Shown here one piece after another: positions 54,192-64,000 of a stretch of DNA of 64,000 nucleotides (the stretch's first letter is position 1; every line of letters starts with the position of its first letter). The stretch lies in assembly GCA_003344405.1 (NCBI GenBank), contig NOWV01000251.1, positions 25,973 through 89,972 of the forward strand. Direction: 5' to 3'. Both the position numbers and the translations under genes were made by a program. The notes beneath the pieces are model-generated. The model was not told the origin of the DNA. It ran no database searches and saw nothing but the letters and a program-made list of their open reading frames with translations. This DNA comes from Trichoplax sp. H2. Its lineage: Eukaryota > Placozoa > Uniplacotomia > Trichoplacea.

Positions 54192-54489
54192 CTAATAGAT
54201 GTCTCATTTTCATTTTTGTTATCCTTATACGGTTTATCACCGAATTGTAAATGTTTATTGATACATGTATTAAAGAGAATCATTTCATGCTGTAATCTTA
54301 AGTATTTCTTCTCTTAATCTGATCACGATTAATTTATATCCGTAGGATTTACTGTGTTTTTAATTCTCATCATATCTAGTATCTAGGAAATGGATATCGA
54401 CAATGATGTTTTATCTACAACAATTTGCCGTCATTTTGGTACGGCAAGGTACTGCTTCGCCAAAATTACATGAAAATTTGAATGTATAC

Positions 54490-54935
54490 GCACTAAATTG
54501 TGGTTATGATAACCACTGGCAAAGCTGTTAAATGGGATTCCTTGCATAAAACTAAAATTAGTTGAAATGAAGTTATTAAATAAAACTGCATAGAAAATAC
54601 CATTTTGTCAATATTGTATACTTGAAGTACAATTAATCTGAAGTACTAATCTGAATATCGATAGATTTCGTCATCAACTCTATCTTCCCTCCATCCAGTT
54701 GCTAGGATTACTAGGTTTTGCAGTATAACTTACAGTTAAATGAATCTAACTTTTACTTTTAGCAATATTCGCAACTCATTCAGTCTTATTCCTTTATACT
54801 AAAGAAAAGGGAATAATGTAATAAAATGTCTTCTCAAAAATAAAACAAGAACTACAACTTCTTGTAAATTTTACTTACTACATAAGTTAGGTGCGTATAA
54901 CAACTGCCAGGGAATAGCTAGATGCAATTAGACAT
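54490..54935 (+). repeat. Dispersed repeat, copy 1
   Basis: Matches 59725-60190 in the same orientation over most of its length. Shared pieces include GAAGTTATTAAATAAAACTG, TTGTATACTTGAAGT, AGGATTACTAGGTTTT, CGCAACTCATTCAGTCTTAT and TTTACTTACTACATAAGTTA. Small insertions differ between the copies; copy 2 has an extra segment around 59875-59930. Confidence 0.8.
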
Positions 54936-55324
54936 TCTCTAGCCACTTTTATAATCTTATAGTCTTAATATACGATTCATCTATTTTTTTATAGATGTGA
55001 TCTACTGTATGTTATTGCTTATGATTTCAGAGTTTCAACGTATAGAATTCAAGTAATAAGGGTTTACTTAGATAATAGATCATAGACTTTTCTTAAGTTA
55101 TATTTCTAATTTAAGACTGCAATATATACTACCAGTTACCGTTTGCTGCGTCATAGAGTGCTAACATTCCGATATTCTGCATTCTGCAGATGTTCCACCT
55201 TAATGATTATCAGTCAAGAGGATAAAGATAAATAATACTAGATTTTTATGATTCTCCAAAATTGTTATTCAAAGGCAAAGGTAGAGCATGAAAGCCAGAA
55301 ACTTTTATAAATTGTAATACTCAC

Positions 55325-55576
55325 CTAGCGTGAGTAGCAGAATAAAACTAATGCAGGTATGAACTGGCCTACCTCATACAAGGAGCTGAGTCTTATAATG
55401 CCAAAAGGTCCACGTATAGTGAGAACACTCTCATAGAAAGAATTTGTGGTAATTTTATTTACGACCTTTAAAGATACACAACTTATAAATACTGTAGTAT
55501 TTCGAAAGCAGTTGGAAAGATTAATAAGGTTACTAATACCTACAAATACAGCTACAGTCAGTAAAATTGCAAGCAT
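55325..55576 (-). CDS. Possible small secreted or membrane peptide, 83 codons
   Basis: An ATG-initiated frame with a strongly hydrophobic N-terminus (MLAILLTVAVFVGIS) that could be a signal peptide, followed by several cysteines and one potential N-glycosylation site. The stop TAG is directly followed by GTGAGT, which looks like a donor site, so this could also be an exon read in the wrong frame. I do not recognise it. Confidence 0.22.
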   Translation of the reverse strand: MLAILLTVAVFVGISNLINLSNCFRNTTVFISCVSLKVVNKITTNSFYESVLTIRGPFGIIRLSSLYEVGQFIPALVLFCYSR

Positions 55577-56348
55577 TTGCTTTATTTATAAACTTCTTCA
55601 ATACGGATATAGTTATGTCTAAATTATAATTACTAATTTTTCATGCATTTTGATTAGAGTATATATAGACTGGGTCTCTGAAACCTCAACTATAGTTATT
55701 TGTGCCGTATTAATTATACAATAGAAAGCACCTTACTGCTTTTTATGATAACTCGTATCCTCTTTTCGCTGAATTTCTTCACTGATAATCGTAATTATTG
55801 CATACCTTTAGCCCTTCCATCAGCATAGAAGATTGTAAGAGGGAACGTGTTATAGAAGTTTTCTATTTTGAAGTTTTAGGCTAGGCAAGGGTAAGTTTGT
55901 AGTAGACTCTTAATTATTATGAAAGTGGTGCACGTGGTTCTTTGTCATATTTATAGGAGTCTTGCACCGAATGATACCCTCGCTCAAGCCTTTTACGATT
56001 GAAAATTTTCGAAAAGCTGGTATAGGGCGCTCATGCTTCTATTGGTTAATATAATTTCAACAATTGCTTATGTAATACGTTCATAATACGTCCAGAATAA
56101 CGCATTATACACGTATTAGTAAAACAAGTTTCAACACATCTATCCCGAAAACTATTAAATTAATATAAGTATAGTTTAACTTAAAATTATACATTTTTAC
56201 AGTATACTGTACACTTGTTTGCGGACCGTATCGGTACGCGCCAGGGATGATATAATAACAGACGGAGACTGACAATAAAGGAGAAAAGACGTTTTCAAGT
56301 GCAAGGCTAATGATTAGTTTTTTAGATTTATAATTTAACAACACTAAC

Positions 56349-56445
56349 AGGTCTATCAAATGGTAATACTATCAGTCAATTATTAACAAATGAGCACATT
56401 ATCGTAAACCGTCAGCAAAGCGACGGGAGTTTGTAGTAACAGTAC
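56349..56445 (+). repeat. Short dispersed repeat, copy 1 of 3
   Basis: Contains ATGGTAATACTATC, AAATGAGCACATTATCGTAA and AGCAAAGCGACGGGAGTTTG. Followed within 20 bp by a CTGTA/GTAC block. Confidence 0.8.
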
Positions 56446-56558
56446 TGTTAAGTTAAAGTACTGTACAGTACTCTGTACTGTACTGTATGCTGTACAAAAG
56501 TACTGTACTTACGTACTGTACAGTACAGTAAACGGTAAATAGTTACTGAACCTCTGAT

Positions 56559-56647
56559 AGGTATATCAAATGGTAGTACTATCTGTTAAATGAGCACATT
56601 ATCGTAAACCGTTAGCAAAGCGACGGAAGTTTGCACTAGTACTGTAT
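56559..56647 (+). repeat. Short dispersed repeat, copy 2 of 3
   Basis: Same as the copy at 56349 but shorter by a dozen bases after CTATCTGTTAA. Ends in TTTGCACTAGTACTGTA. Confidence 0.8.
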
Positions 56648-57181
56648 GAAATTACATAGTAGCATTAACTTCTACTGTAATTAATGATCAAAATTAGCAT
56701 ACATATATTCTATTGACTAAATATATCACTTGAATTACAAACTCACCTTATTTGATTCTTAACGAAAATTATGCTACGGACCATCTTAAAATTCTAACCC
56801 GAATAAAACATTCGGGTTTACAATATACTAAGATATTAAGTAAAATCTACCCTTATAAAATCAACTAAATGAAGCATATATTTACAGCTAGAATACTTAT
56901 CAAGATACAAATTCTAAGCTAGGATGATTACAATTAAAAAACTTGAAGGAAAATTCTAAAAGTTAACGTTCACTCCATAATACTGGTATTTTGTTGAAAA
57001 ACTTCCCAAATTTTAAGTCACTGAAACACCTTGACGGCAATAATAAAATCAAAAATAGCAAAATAACACAATAACGCGCTAATGTGTTAAAGCATTTCAG
57101 CAGATAGAGATGCCATAACTAACATATTTTCTGAACCGATTTCCAAATTGTACCAGATACAAATTCTTGCCAATATGATTT

Positions 57182-58971
57182 TTAAAAGAATCTGCTCCTT
57201 TTAATTTTCTTCACCCTACGTTTAATTTTCTGAACGTACATTTTGTTAAACTTCAGCGTCGTATCCGATTCGATATGACTCTTCCAATAATTAATTATTA
57301 GTCTTAGACCTAAGAATATATATCCATATTCGACCAAGACCTGTAGAAAAATTGTCCAATTTACCTCTGGTAATGCTCTTTCACGTATTATCATGAGAAT
57401 ATAGAGAAAGACAGTATATAGAATCACTGCGGTAGGGTAAATATATCTTTTAAATTCCTGGTATTACTTCTTAGAAATTGTACAAAGTTAAATTTATTAC
57501 ATTTAAATTCTTCTTCCAAATTCGAAGCCAAACTTGCAGCTGCTTGCTTACATGTACTTTCACTACATAGAAAAATTTTAACCGTGCATACTTATCTAAA
57601 TACGCTTCTCTTGTCGGGCTGGGAGGAAAATCTCCTTCTTCAAAGAATACTAGCAACTTCACATAGCTCCAGTCATAGTCCTTTATTGCATCATACATAA
57701 TCTTAATTTTGATATTCTCACTTTCAGACTGAGGACAGTTTTCTACTAAATCACTGGGACTAATAGAAATCTTAAATATCTCCGCAATGCTTTCCATATC
57801 TTCAGGCGATGGGATTTCAATCTCTTTCATCCATATAGATTCTTCGTTGATTGTTGAAGTCTTAAATGTCTGAAATTGTTTCTGAATTTTATTTAAATAT
57901 TTCCGATATTCTAGAAGAACCTGTTCCTGTGACTCATAAATCGCTTCCAATTCATTTAAGTAAACTTTCACGCTAGCACAAATTTTAAAAGCCCTTCTGC
58001 TATTAAAACTATCTCGGTTTACGATAAACGATCCACTTCAATTTGAGTCATAACACTTAGAGATAGCACCAAATAAAGCATCATTACAACTTTTAAATAA
58101 TTAGCTAATCTTGATGGAATTTGGTTTGAATACCAAGTAAACAAGATACAAACAACAGTCCGAAAATTTCAGAATCATTCATTCTTAACAGGTGTATGTA
58201 TTCCTGGTCATTCCCTATAGGTGCCCAATACCAGTGTACGCCAATAAGATATAAACCGATGGCTACAGTTATTACTAGGCCTATAAAATTGATAGCAGAT
58301 ACCAAGTTTCCATTTACTCGTCTTATTCAGTAGCTAGGTACAAATAATTCAAAGATACTAAATTCACCTTTAATATCACGGCATCCATTCCTGTCATTTT
58401 TAAAGAACAAGATTAAAATAATTACAGAATTAATATCATTCTACCCTAATCACAGTGGCGCTGCACAGTATTTTAAGTAGCGTAACGAGCTATTACGTTC
58501 ATCGTTATGATAATGCTATGCAATGTCTATATCTTATAGGTATTGTCAATTAAATTCTTATACAATATAACATTGTATCATTTTGAGCCGTATCAGTTCA
58601 TTCACGTTAAATTTTGACATGGAACGTTATAGTTAGGACAGCAATAACGCCTTTAACTTGTCAACACTGCATCGTTTTCGATTATTATGGGTAACTATTC
58701 TATTAATTTTTCCTTAACATTATAGCATAGTTATTAACATACCTTGTAAGCTTACCTACGTGCTGTTTTCGAATTTATAGAAGAAACAGAAGATGTCAAT
58801 GAAAATGGATAAAGTAAAGATCATAGTCCAGTTTAAAGTAGGAGAGATTAAACTTTCGGGTAAAGGGAGCGAAAGGTTACCGTAAGTCAGATTTTGATTG
58901 TTACATTGTCTTATAACGGTTGTTATCGACAAAGCAATCTTTGCTTGCATACGCAAGCGATCCTTAGACAC
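57182..58971 (-). CDS. Unrecognised multi-pass membrane protein, exon model incomplete
   Basis: Four minus-strand open segments probably belong to one gene. In order: 58756-58971 (IRQCNNQNLTY, then a helix IFTLSIFIDIFCFFY), 58105-58305 (two helices, FIGLVITVAIGLYLIGVHWY and IFGLLFVSCLLGI), 57471-57971 (a charged coiled-coil-like stretch LEAIYESQEQVLLEYRKYLN and a long hydrophilic loop), 57182-57427 (hydrophobic VILYTVFLYILMII and a basic tail KIKRRVKKIKR ending in a stop). The order of a C-NLT motif, paired helices, coiled coil, then last helices resembles the plus-strand gene at 61004-63662, so they may be paralogues. I could not make all splice phases agree, so exon edges are uncertain and the 5' end is unknown. 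No known family is evident to me. It could also be a decaying gene. Confidence 0.4.
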
Positions 58972-59212
58972 TTTAAAATGATTGGTATAGAATTGACCAC
59001 AGTACTAAAGACATTGTACAGTACCTGCTAATCTTAACTTGGTATATCCATCACCGTACATTCGTTATCATAATGTGCTTTGTTCCATTAACCAATCTTA
59101 GTATAGCATTTCATAGCATTTCATCCGTGAATGCATTATTGAAAAGTAGTATTCTGCAAGCATAGCTGTGGATATAGTAGTGCCTGGCTGTTACCGGGAT
59201 ATATACTGTATG

Positions 59213-59310
59213 ATGTCGAATGGTAATACTATCTGTTAATTATTATCAAATGAGTACATTATCGTAAACTTTCAGCAAAGCGACGGTAGTTTGTACTAGT
59301 ATTATACAAT
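59213..59310 (+). repeat. Short dispersed repeat, copy 3 of 3
   Basis: Matches the copies at 56349 and 56559: ATGGTAATACTATCTGTTAA, ACATTATCGTAAAC, CAGCAAAGCGACGG and AGTTTGTACTAGTA. It is the more diverged copy around TTTCAGC. Confidence 0.8.
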
Positions 59311-59431
59311 ATAGCATGAATATGATTCAGCTATAATATATGATACCTACAGTACATACAATACATGCGTGTTTATAGTTTGCACAACGAGTCTTCCTTA
59401 CTTTTCTTCTTCGGCATCTTACTTTACAGTA

Positions 59432-59570
59432 TACCTGATTTACTATGGAGCCTTACTATCGTACACTCATCGTCAAATATTCCGCCGATAAAATTGTCTA
59501 TTTAAAAAGCAATATTTCTGTACCTGATGTACGATGGAGCTTTATTATCGTACACTTTTTGTGACATCAC
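59432..59570 (+). repeat. Tandem pair of a roughly 50-bp motif
   Basis: TACCTGATTTACTATGGAGC at 59432 is repeated about 88 bp later as TACCTGATGTACGATGGAGC. Both are followed by a T-rich link and TATCGTACACT. Confidence 0.7.
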
Positions 59571-59724
59571 GGTAAATTCTAAGCCTCAGATAAACGAATA
59601 TTTACATTATTTCATCTCAAATGTTAAGAATGCGTTTGGTTTGAAGTTTAAACTAGGACGGGCAGTTTCATAGTTTACTGTAAGCCGAGGATCGTCGATT
59701 AATTAATTGCGCATTAAATCGTGA

Positions 59725-60190
59725 CTATGATGTACATTTGGCAAAGCTATTAAATGGAATTCCTTGTGTAAAGCTAAAATCAGTAAAAATGAAGTTATTA
59801 AATAAAACTGCATAGAAAATATCATTTTGGCAAATATTGTATACTTGAAGTTTAATTAATTTGAACTATCATCGTAATACTAGAGTGCAGCAAAGGGATT
59901 AAATATATGATTGCGTGGCTAATATAAAAACCGATAGATTTCACCATCAGCTCTATCTTTCTTCCATCTAGTTGATAGGATTACTAGGTTTTCAGTACAA
60001 CTTACAGCTAAATGAATCTAATTTTTATTTTTAGAAATATCCGCAACTCATTCAGTCTTATTCCATAATACAAAAGAAAAGACGCTATAATGTAATAAAA
60101 TAACTATAACTTCTTGTAAACTTTACTTACTACATAAGTTAGTTAGGTTTGTCTAAAAAAAATTACCAAGGAATAGCTAGCTGAAATTAG
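59725..60190 (+). repeat. Dispersed repeat, copy 2
   Basis: Second copy of the 54490-54935 repeat, in direct orientation about 5.2 kb away. Together they flank the minus-strand membrane-protein gene. Confidence 0.8.
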
Positions 60191-60199
60191 GTATACTAT

Positions 60200-60310
60200 T
60201 GTACACTGTACTGTACAGTACAGTGAAGTGTACAGTACTGTTTTTGAAATGACCCATTTTGGCGCCAAGTCTTACGGTATACTGTACGGTACTGTACAAT
60301 GTACAATACA
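60200..60310. repeat. CTGTA/GTAC palindromic block
   Basis: TTGTACACTGTACTGTACAG and further CTGTA-step runs. Same class as the block at 15605-15836, directly after the dispersed repeat. Confidence 0.7.
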
Positions 60311-61003
60311 TCGCTCTGTACGCACGGTACGGTAGCTTTAGTAACGAGTTGGGTGAACTGTACAGTATTCTGTCTGAATAACAGGAAGTGAAACAGGGAG
60401 ATTCTTGGAATGAAGACAGTCTCTACGGCATATTTTTGGGTCAAAATTTGGGCCTTGATCAGCTTCTTGATGAATAGGGTTGGGATCAACTTCCAAGTTG
60501 ATCATAGTGTTGTACCATTGACCAGTTTTAACCTTTCTTTCGTGCCTTCGTAAAACTTTCTCCTAAATAGCTGATGGTAATATTAGCTTTGTTTCTTTTT
60601 CAAATAAAATTTAGTCGTTATCGTACGAATTCCTATTTTACAAGTATGGTAATGCCATATGACAAATGCTAGGAAATAGAGAATATGTAAGTATGAAGGG
60701 GTTATTGTCATAGTATTAGTAGAGTGACTTCGTAAGGGTCAGTCTTAGATGCGCACATATTTGAACCTCGTATACATATAGAACTTTCTAGAATATTCAG
60801 TCCATGTATATTATAATAAATAAATAAGTACTAATAAGTTCTAGAATATTCCATGATAGACTATATATGAGCGTTGCTGTCATACTTTATTAGTTCGCAC
60901 TTATAATTCGTAGTAAAGTTCTATTCTTTGCTAATACGTTGTCTCTACATTTGCTCGAGAACTTATTACAAATATACTATATCATACTGTAGATGGATCG
61001 TAA

Positions 61004-63662
61004 ATGTTTGGTTTTAGCAACATGCTTAAAATAGAATTTTGTAACGGTATCTGTTGCTTGATACGTAATACTCCTACTATAATGGAAATGGTAAATTTCA
61101 TATTACTTGTAATCTTTCTGGGTCGCTATCAGCAGGCTTACATCACTGATATAACAGGAGGAAACGTAACCGGACCATCAATGAACGAAGAAAAGACAAG
61201 AGTTTCTTATGCAATACTGTCGCTTTTATTTATTCTTGCTCTAATCATTGTCGCTACAATGCATATAATGGAAAGCTTGAGAATCTATAAGAGTGCGAAT
61301 GACAAGTTAATACGATCAAGGTATACAATTCGAAAGTACTGAAGCTTAGCATATTTGATTCAGTTACCTTTGAGCCACACTTTGCTTAATAAAGACGACA
61401 TTTACTTTTCAAAACGTACCTCAAACTCCTAACGTATAATAATATTTGCCTTTTACAGTAATTCCTCTGAATATCGGAACGTATTAAAAAATGAAGAAAT
61501 CACTTTTCTAGAACTATTTACACTAAATGGATCACAAATTTGTGGAAGTCGTCTTTCAATTTTAACCATTCGAAACATTTTATCAGTTGCTGTAACCATC
61601 TGGCACATCTTAAATATTGTGCAGCTTACTGTGAGAATGTCAGACTGCCAAAATCTAACTTTCATGATCAAGTATAAAGTTTCAGAATTTATGGCGTTAG
61701 CAAATTTATCATATTTATCACATATATTGAACTCGAACATGAAAGAGTCGAACTTTCAAAAGGATTTTACGTTCTGTAAAGAATGGCTAGAGAAAGTGAA
61801 AATTGTATGGATAAACATTTATTTGGCAGCAGTTCTATCCATCAATGCTTATTTTGTATTAAATAATAACAATTCGAAAAAGTCTTTGGAGGACATGGCA
61901 GACTATATTCCAATTAATATATTGTATAACTCACTTTCATCAGCAGCGTTTTCGATTGTGTTCATTTTGCAAATGGAAAAACTCTGCAAATCTAAAGATC
62001 AAGCATTAACTTCACTTCTTGAAAGCTATAATATACTTCAGGAACAGTTCAATAAATTTACGAATTCATTGAATACCGATGATTTCTCGTTCGCGGTTAT
62101 TGGAACTAAAGCCAAACCGCAAGGTAATTGTATACTGATATTGTGAGGCTGATAGATCAAGAATCTTCAAAACTTTAGAAAATTAAGATTTATTGAACAA
62201 AACCTCGTTTACGAAGATACAACGTAATCGATTAGCTGAGGACCTCTAACGAGAAAGAACTATCTCACTATACTAATCTTGCAGATATATACAGATATAT
62301 ATCGTTGCATAAGTAAATGGGGATACATGTACAGTTCAGTAGCCCTGATCATTTTGCATACATTACTTTATACACTTCATTTAAGCGGTCCTACTGATAC
62401 ATTAGACATGTATTGACATATCTAAAAAAAAATAAAGAAACAGTCCAATCTCACGCGAAACATAATTTCTCGCGCTGGGATGATGCAGGACCCAAATTTG
62501 ATTTGTGCCGCGTGAGATTGGACTATTTCTTTATTTTTTTTAGATATGTCAATACATGTCTAATGTATCAGTAGGACAGCTTAAACGAAGTGTATAAAGT
62601 AATTTATGCAAAATGATCAGGGCTAATGTACAGTACAGTAGCTTAAACTTGTGAGGTTTTGAGTTAAGTTTTTAAGACATTAAAAGTACAAGCCACCACA
62701 ATCTTTTCTATGACATTATCTTAATATGATAACATTCATTAAATTTTCTATATTGGGTGTGGATGTACTACAGTATATGGGTTGAATGTGATCGAATGCA
62801 TCAAATTAACTTGAACTACCGGTACTGTATCACATCATAATTTAGGGTAGTGACATACGTAGTAGTATTGGATATCATTTTGCACCCTACACGCATACTT
62901 GCTGACATACCACAATTAGTCAGATATCAGTTGCATTAATGCAAATAGGTATTACCATTGGTAGTTTGTATCAATTTTATAATGCAGTATCTATATGCTA
63001 TTATAGGGAATGAAGAGATTGTCAATATAGATTCTTTCGGTGGAATGGATCAGATCAGGAACCTAATCCTATCAAATTCTCAAGAAACGCTTCCAAACCA
63101 CGAAATCAAACGATCTATAAAATTTAGTTCCTTTGTTATTTCGTTTTTCTACTGCAGCATTTGTGGTGACTTTACTTTGAAAGCGCAGATTCAGGTTGTT
63201 GCTAATAATAGCCATTTAGAGTTAAAAAAACGTAAAAAGGATATAGTTCAACAGCTTATAAAGCACTGTGATATTCGTAACGCTATTCAAAAGTTAGTGC
63301 GAAGGCTGCAAGAAAACCTATATACAGAAGATAAAGATAAGATAGAAATTGCTAAAATATTTTTACTCGAACAAATTGGTGACGGCTGTAATGCAGTAAA
63401 ATTGCTACTCCTTGGAATACCTCTTATTCATTGTGTTTTCCTTTTAGTATACCTAGAAGTGGTTGTATGGCATTACACATTCAACTCCTCAGAGTGGTTT
63501 TATTATAAAGCTGCGATTTTTACATGGTACATACCATGCACAATTTTTCTTTGTGCTATATGGGATAGCAGGATTAGCCGAGATTCGAGCTTGGTTCGGT
63601 GCCAAAAGATGTGGAAATGGATTAATGAAAGAGCACAAGAAATTGAAACTAATGAAGTGTGA
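61004..63662 (+). CDS. Unrecognised multi-pass membrane protein, three exons, 545 aa
   Basis: Exons 61004-61320, 61459-62123 and 63007-63662 join with matching phases (AG|T then G|GG) and give 545 codons with a TGA stop, so the model is self-consistent. The first ATG in the frame is used. I count about seven hydrophobic segments: MVNFILLVIFLG (about 29-40), YAILSLLFILALIIVATM (about 69-86), ILSVAVTIWHILNIV (about 145-159), a fourth (VWINIYLAAVLSINAYFVL), a fifth (INILYNSLSSAAFSIVFIL) and two near the C-terminus (KLLLLGIPLIHCVFLLVYL; AAIFTWYIPCTIFLCAIW). Between the fifth and the last pair is a long hydrophilic stretch with coiled-coil character (LTSLLESYNILQEQFNKF). There is no DRY or NPxxY motif, so it is not a rhodopsin-class GPCR. 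A distant gustatory-receptor-like relation is conceivable but not shown. Intron 2 contains a foldback element. Confidence 0.6.
62340..62625. mobile_element. Foldback MITE-like element, 286 bp, with 118-bp inverted repeats
   Basis: The left arm is 62340-62457 (TAGCCCTGATCATTTTGCAT to TCACGCG) and the right arm 62509-62625 is its near-perfect reverse complement (CGCGTGAGATTGG to ATGATCAGGGCTA), with only a few mismatches. A 51-bp loop with no coding potential separates them. A 13-bp direct repeat borders it exactly: ATGTACAGTTCAG at 62327-62339 and ATGTACAGTACAG at 62626-62638. It is non-autonomous and sits in intron 2 of the membrane-protein gene, so it would be removed by splicing. Confidence 0.88.
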
Positions 63663-64000
63663 CTATAAATGTACTTACAGACCCAATGCCTAGCTTATCG
63701 CCAATGCTTGCTGTAATGTAACTTAGTATCGTGATTGTAGATTGTTAGCCATGTGTAGTATAATGTACGGTACATATTTATCCTAAGAGATATTTGGTAG
63801 CTGTAACTATAGACTGTAGTGGTAGAGACTCTATGCTAGAGTACAGATGACTATATACAGTAAGCTGTTGAGTTACTAATATGGCTATAGGTAAAAATAG
63901 AACTGTAAATCATATATTAGGATATGGTTAATTCATTGTACTTTGGCTGGTGTGAATAATGTCTACGTAAGTACTGTAGTCGTATCCATATTGGATTAAT
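63663..64000. other. 3' flank of the membrane-protein gene
   Basis: Downstream sequence with no gene or notable repeat that I can support. The window ends here. Confidence 0.4.

Larger units (their letters stand above)
54936..57181. other. Mostly non-coding, repeats and doubtful small frames
   Basis: No gene can be supported firmly. A minus-strand frame at 56105-56359 is hydrophobic but opens at a TTG and has no splice support. The right part holds two copies of a roughly 100-bp repeat and a CTGTA/GTAC block (56455-56530). Confidence 0.4.
58972..61003. other. Interval between the two membrane-protein genes
   Basis: No gene is supported. It holds dispersed repeats (59213-59310 and 59725-60190), a tandem pair (59432-59570) and a CTGTA/GTAC block near 60200-60310. 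A 97-codon frame at 60196-60489 is built from that block. Any promoters of the two genes should lie at either edge. Confidence 0.45.

Noticed and set aside
60196-60489. 97-codon minus-strand frame
   Set aside because: Made largely from the CTGTA/GTAC block (QYRTVYRK, CTVQYSVQ); no splice or domain support.
1-64000. CRISPR arrays, bacterial operons, tRNA or rRNA genes
   Set aside because: No regularly spaced identical short repeats, no tRNA-like promoter boxes or cloverleaf noticed by eye, and gene structure is plainly eukaryotic. A covariance-model scan would be needed to exclude tRNAs fully.

Overview
The window looks like nuclear DNA of a small animal genome. It is AT-rich, genes are split into many short exons by short GT-AG introns, and the recognisable proteins are typical metazoan ones. 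A relaxin-receptor-like LRR receptor with one leucine-rich repeat per exon, next to OCRL, WDR19 and UQCRQ homologues, fits a placozoan (Trichoplax or a close relative). That assignment is inference from content and style, not from a database match.

Layout from left to right. 1-2461 is non-coding. 2462-3241 (+) is a single-exon GNAT-type acetyltransferase. 5777-11214 (-) is a multi-exon OCRL/INPP5B-type inositol polyphosphate 5-phosphatase with PH-like, 5-phosphatase, ASH and RhoGAP-like parts. 11215-16390 has no gene I can support, but holds decayed repeat modules (about 14350-15270), a CTGTA/GTAC-rich palindromic block (about 15610-15836) and a 161-bp tandem duplication. 16391-16642 (+) is the single-exon respiratory complex III subunit UQCRQ. 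18841 to at least 34876 (-) is one very large receptor gene: a rhodopsin-class 7TM exon, 26 one-repeat LRR exons, an LRRNT exon, then EGF and SRCR exons. Its 5' end is not found, and the sequence there is broken by a 20-N gap flanked by two copies of the same locus. 34877-43796 is gene-poor. 43797-54191 (+) is a complete WDR19/IFT144 homologue in many short exons. 54192-64000 holds two unrecognised multi-pass membrane protein genes, one on each strand in head-to-head orientation, among dispersed repeats. One of them carries a foldback transposon-like element in an intron.

The genes do not form a pathway. OCRL and WDR19 both act in membrane or ciliary traffic in other animals, but their co-occurrence here is probably chance. 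The most notable object is the SRCR/EGF/LRR/7TM receptor. The intron phases across the SRCR-LRRNT-LRR-7TM exons agree, which argues for one transcript, and I do not know this architecture from well-studied animals. The second is the pair of divergent membrane proteins of unknown family.
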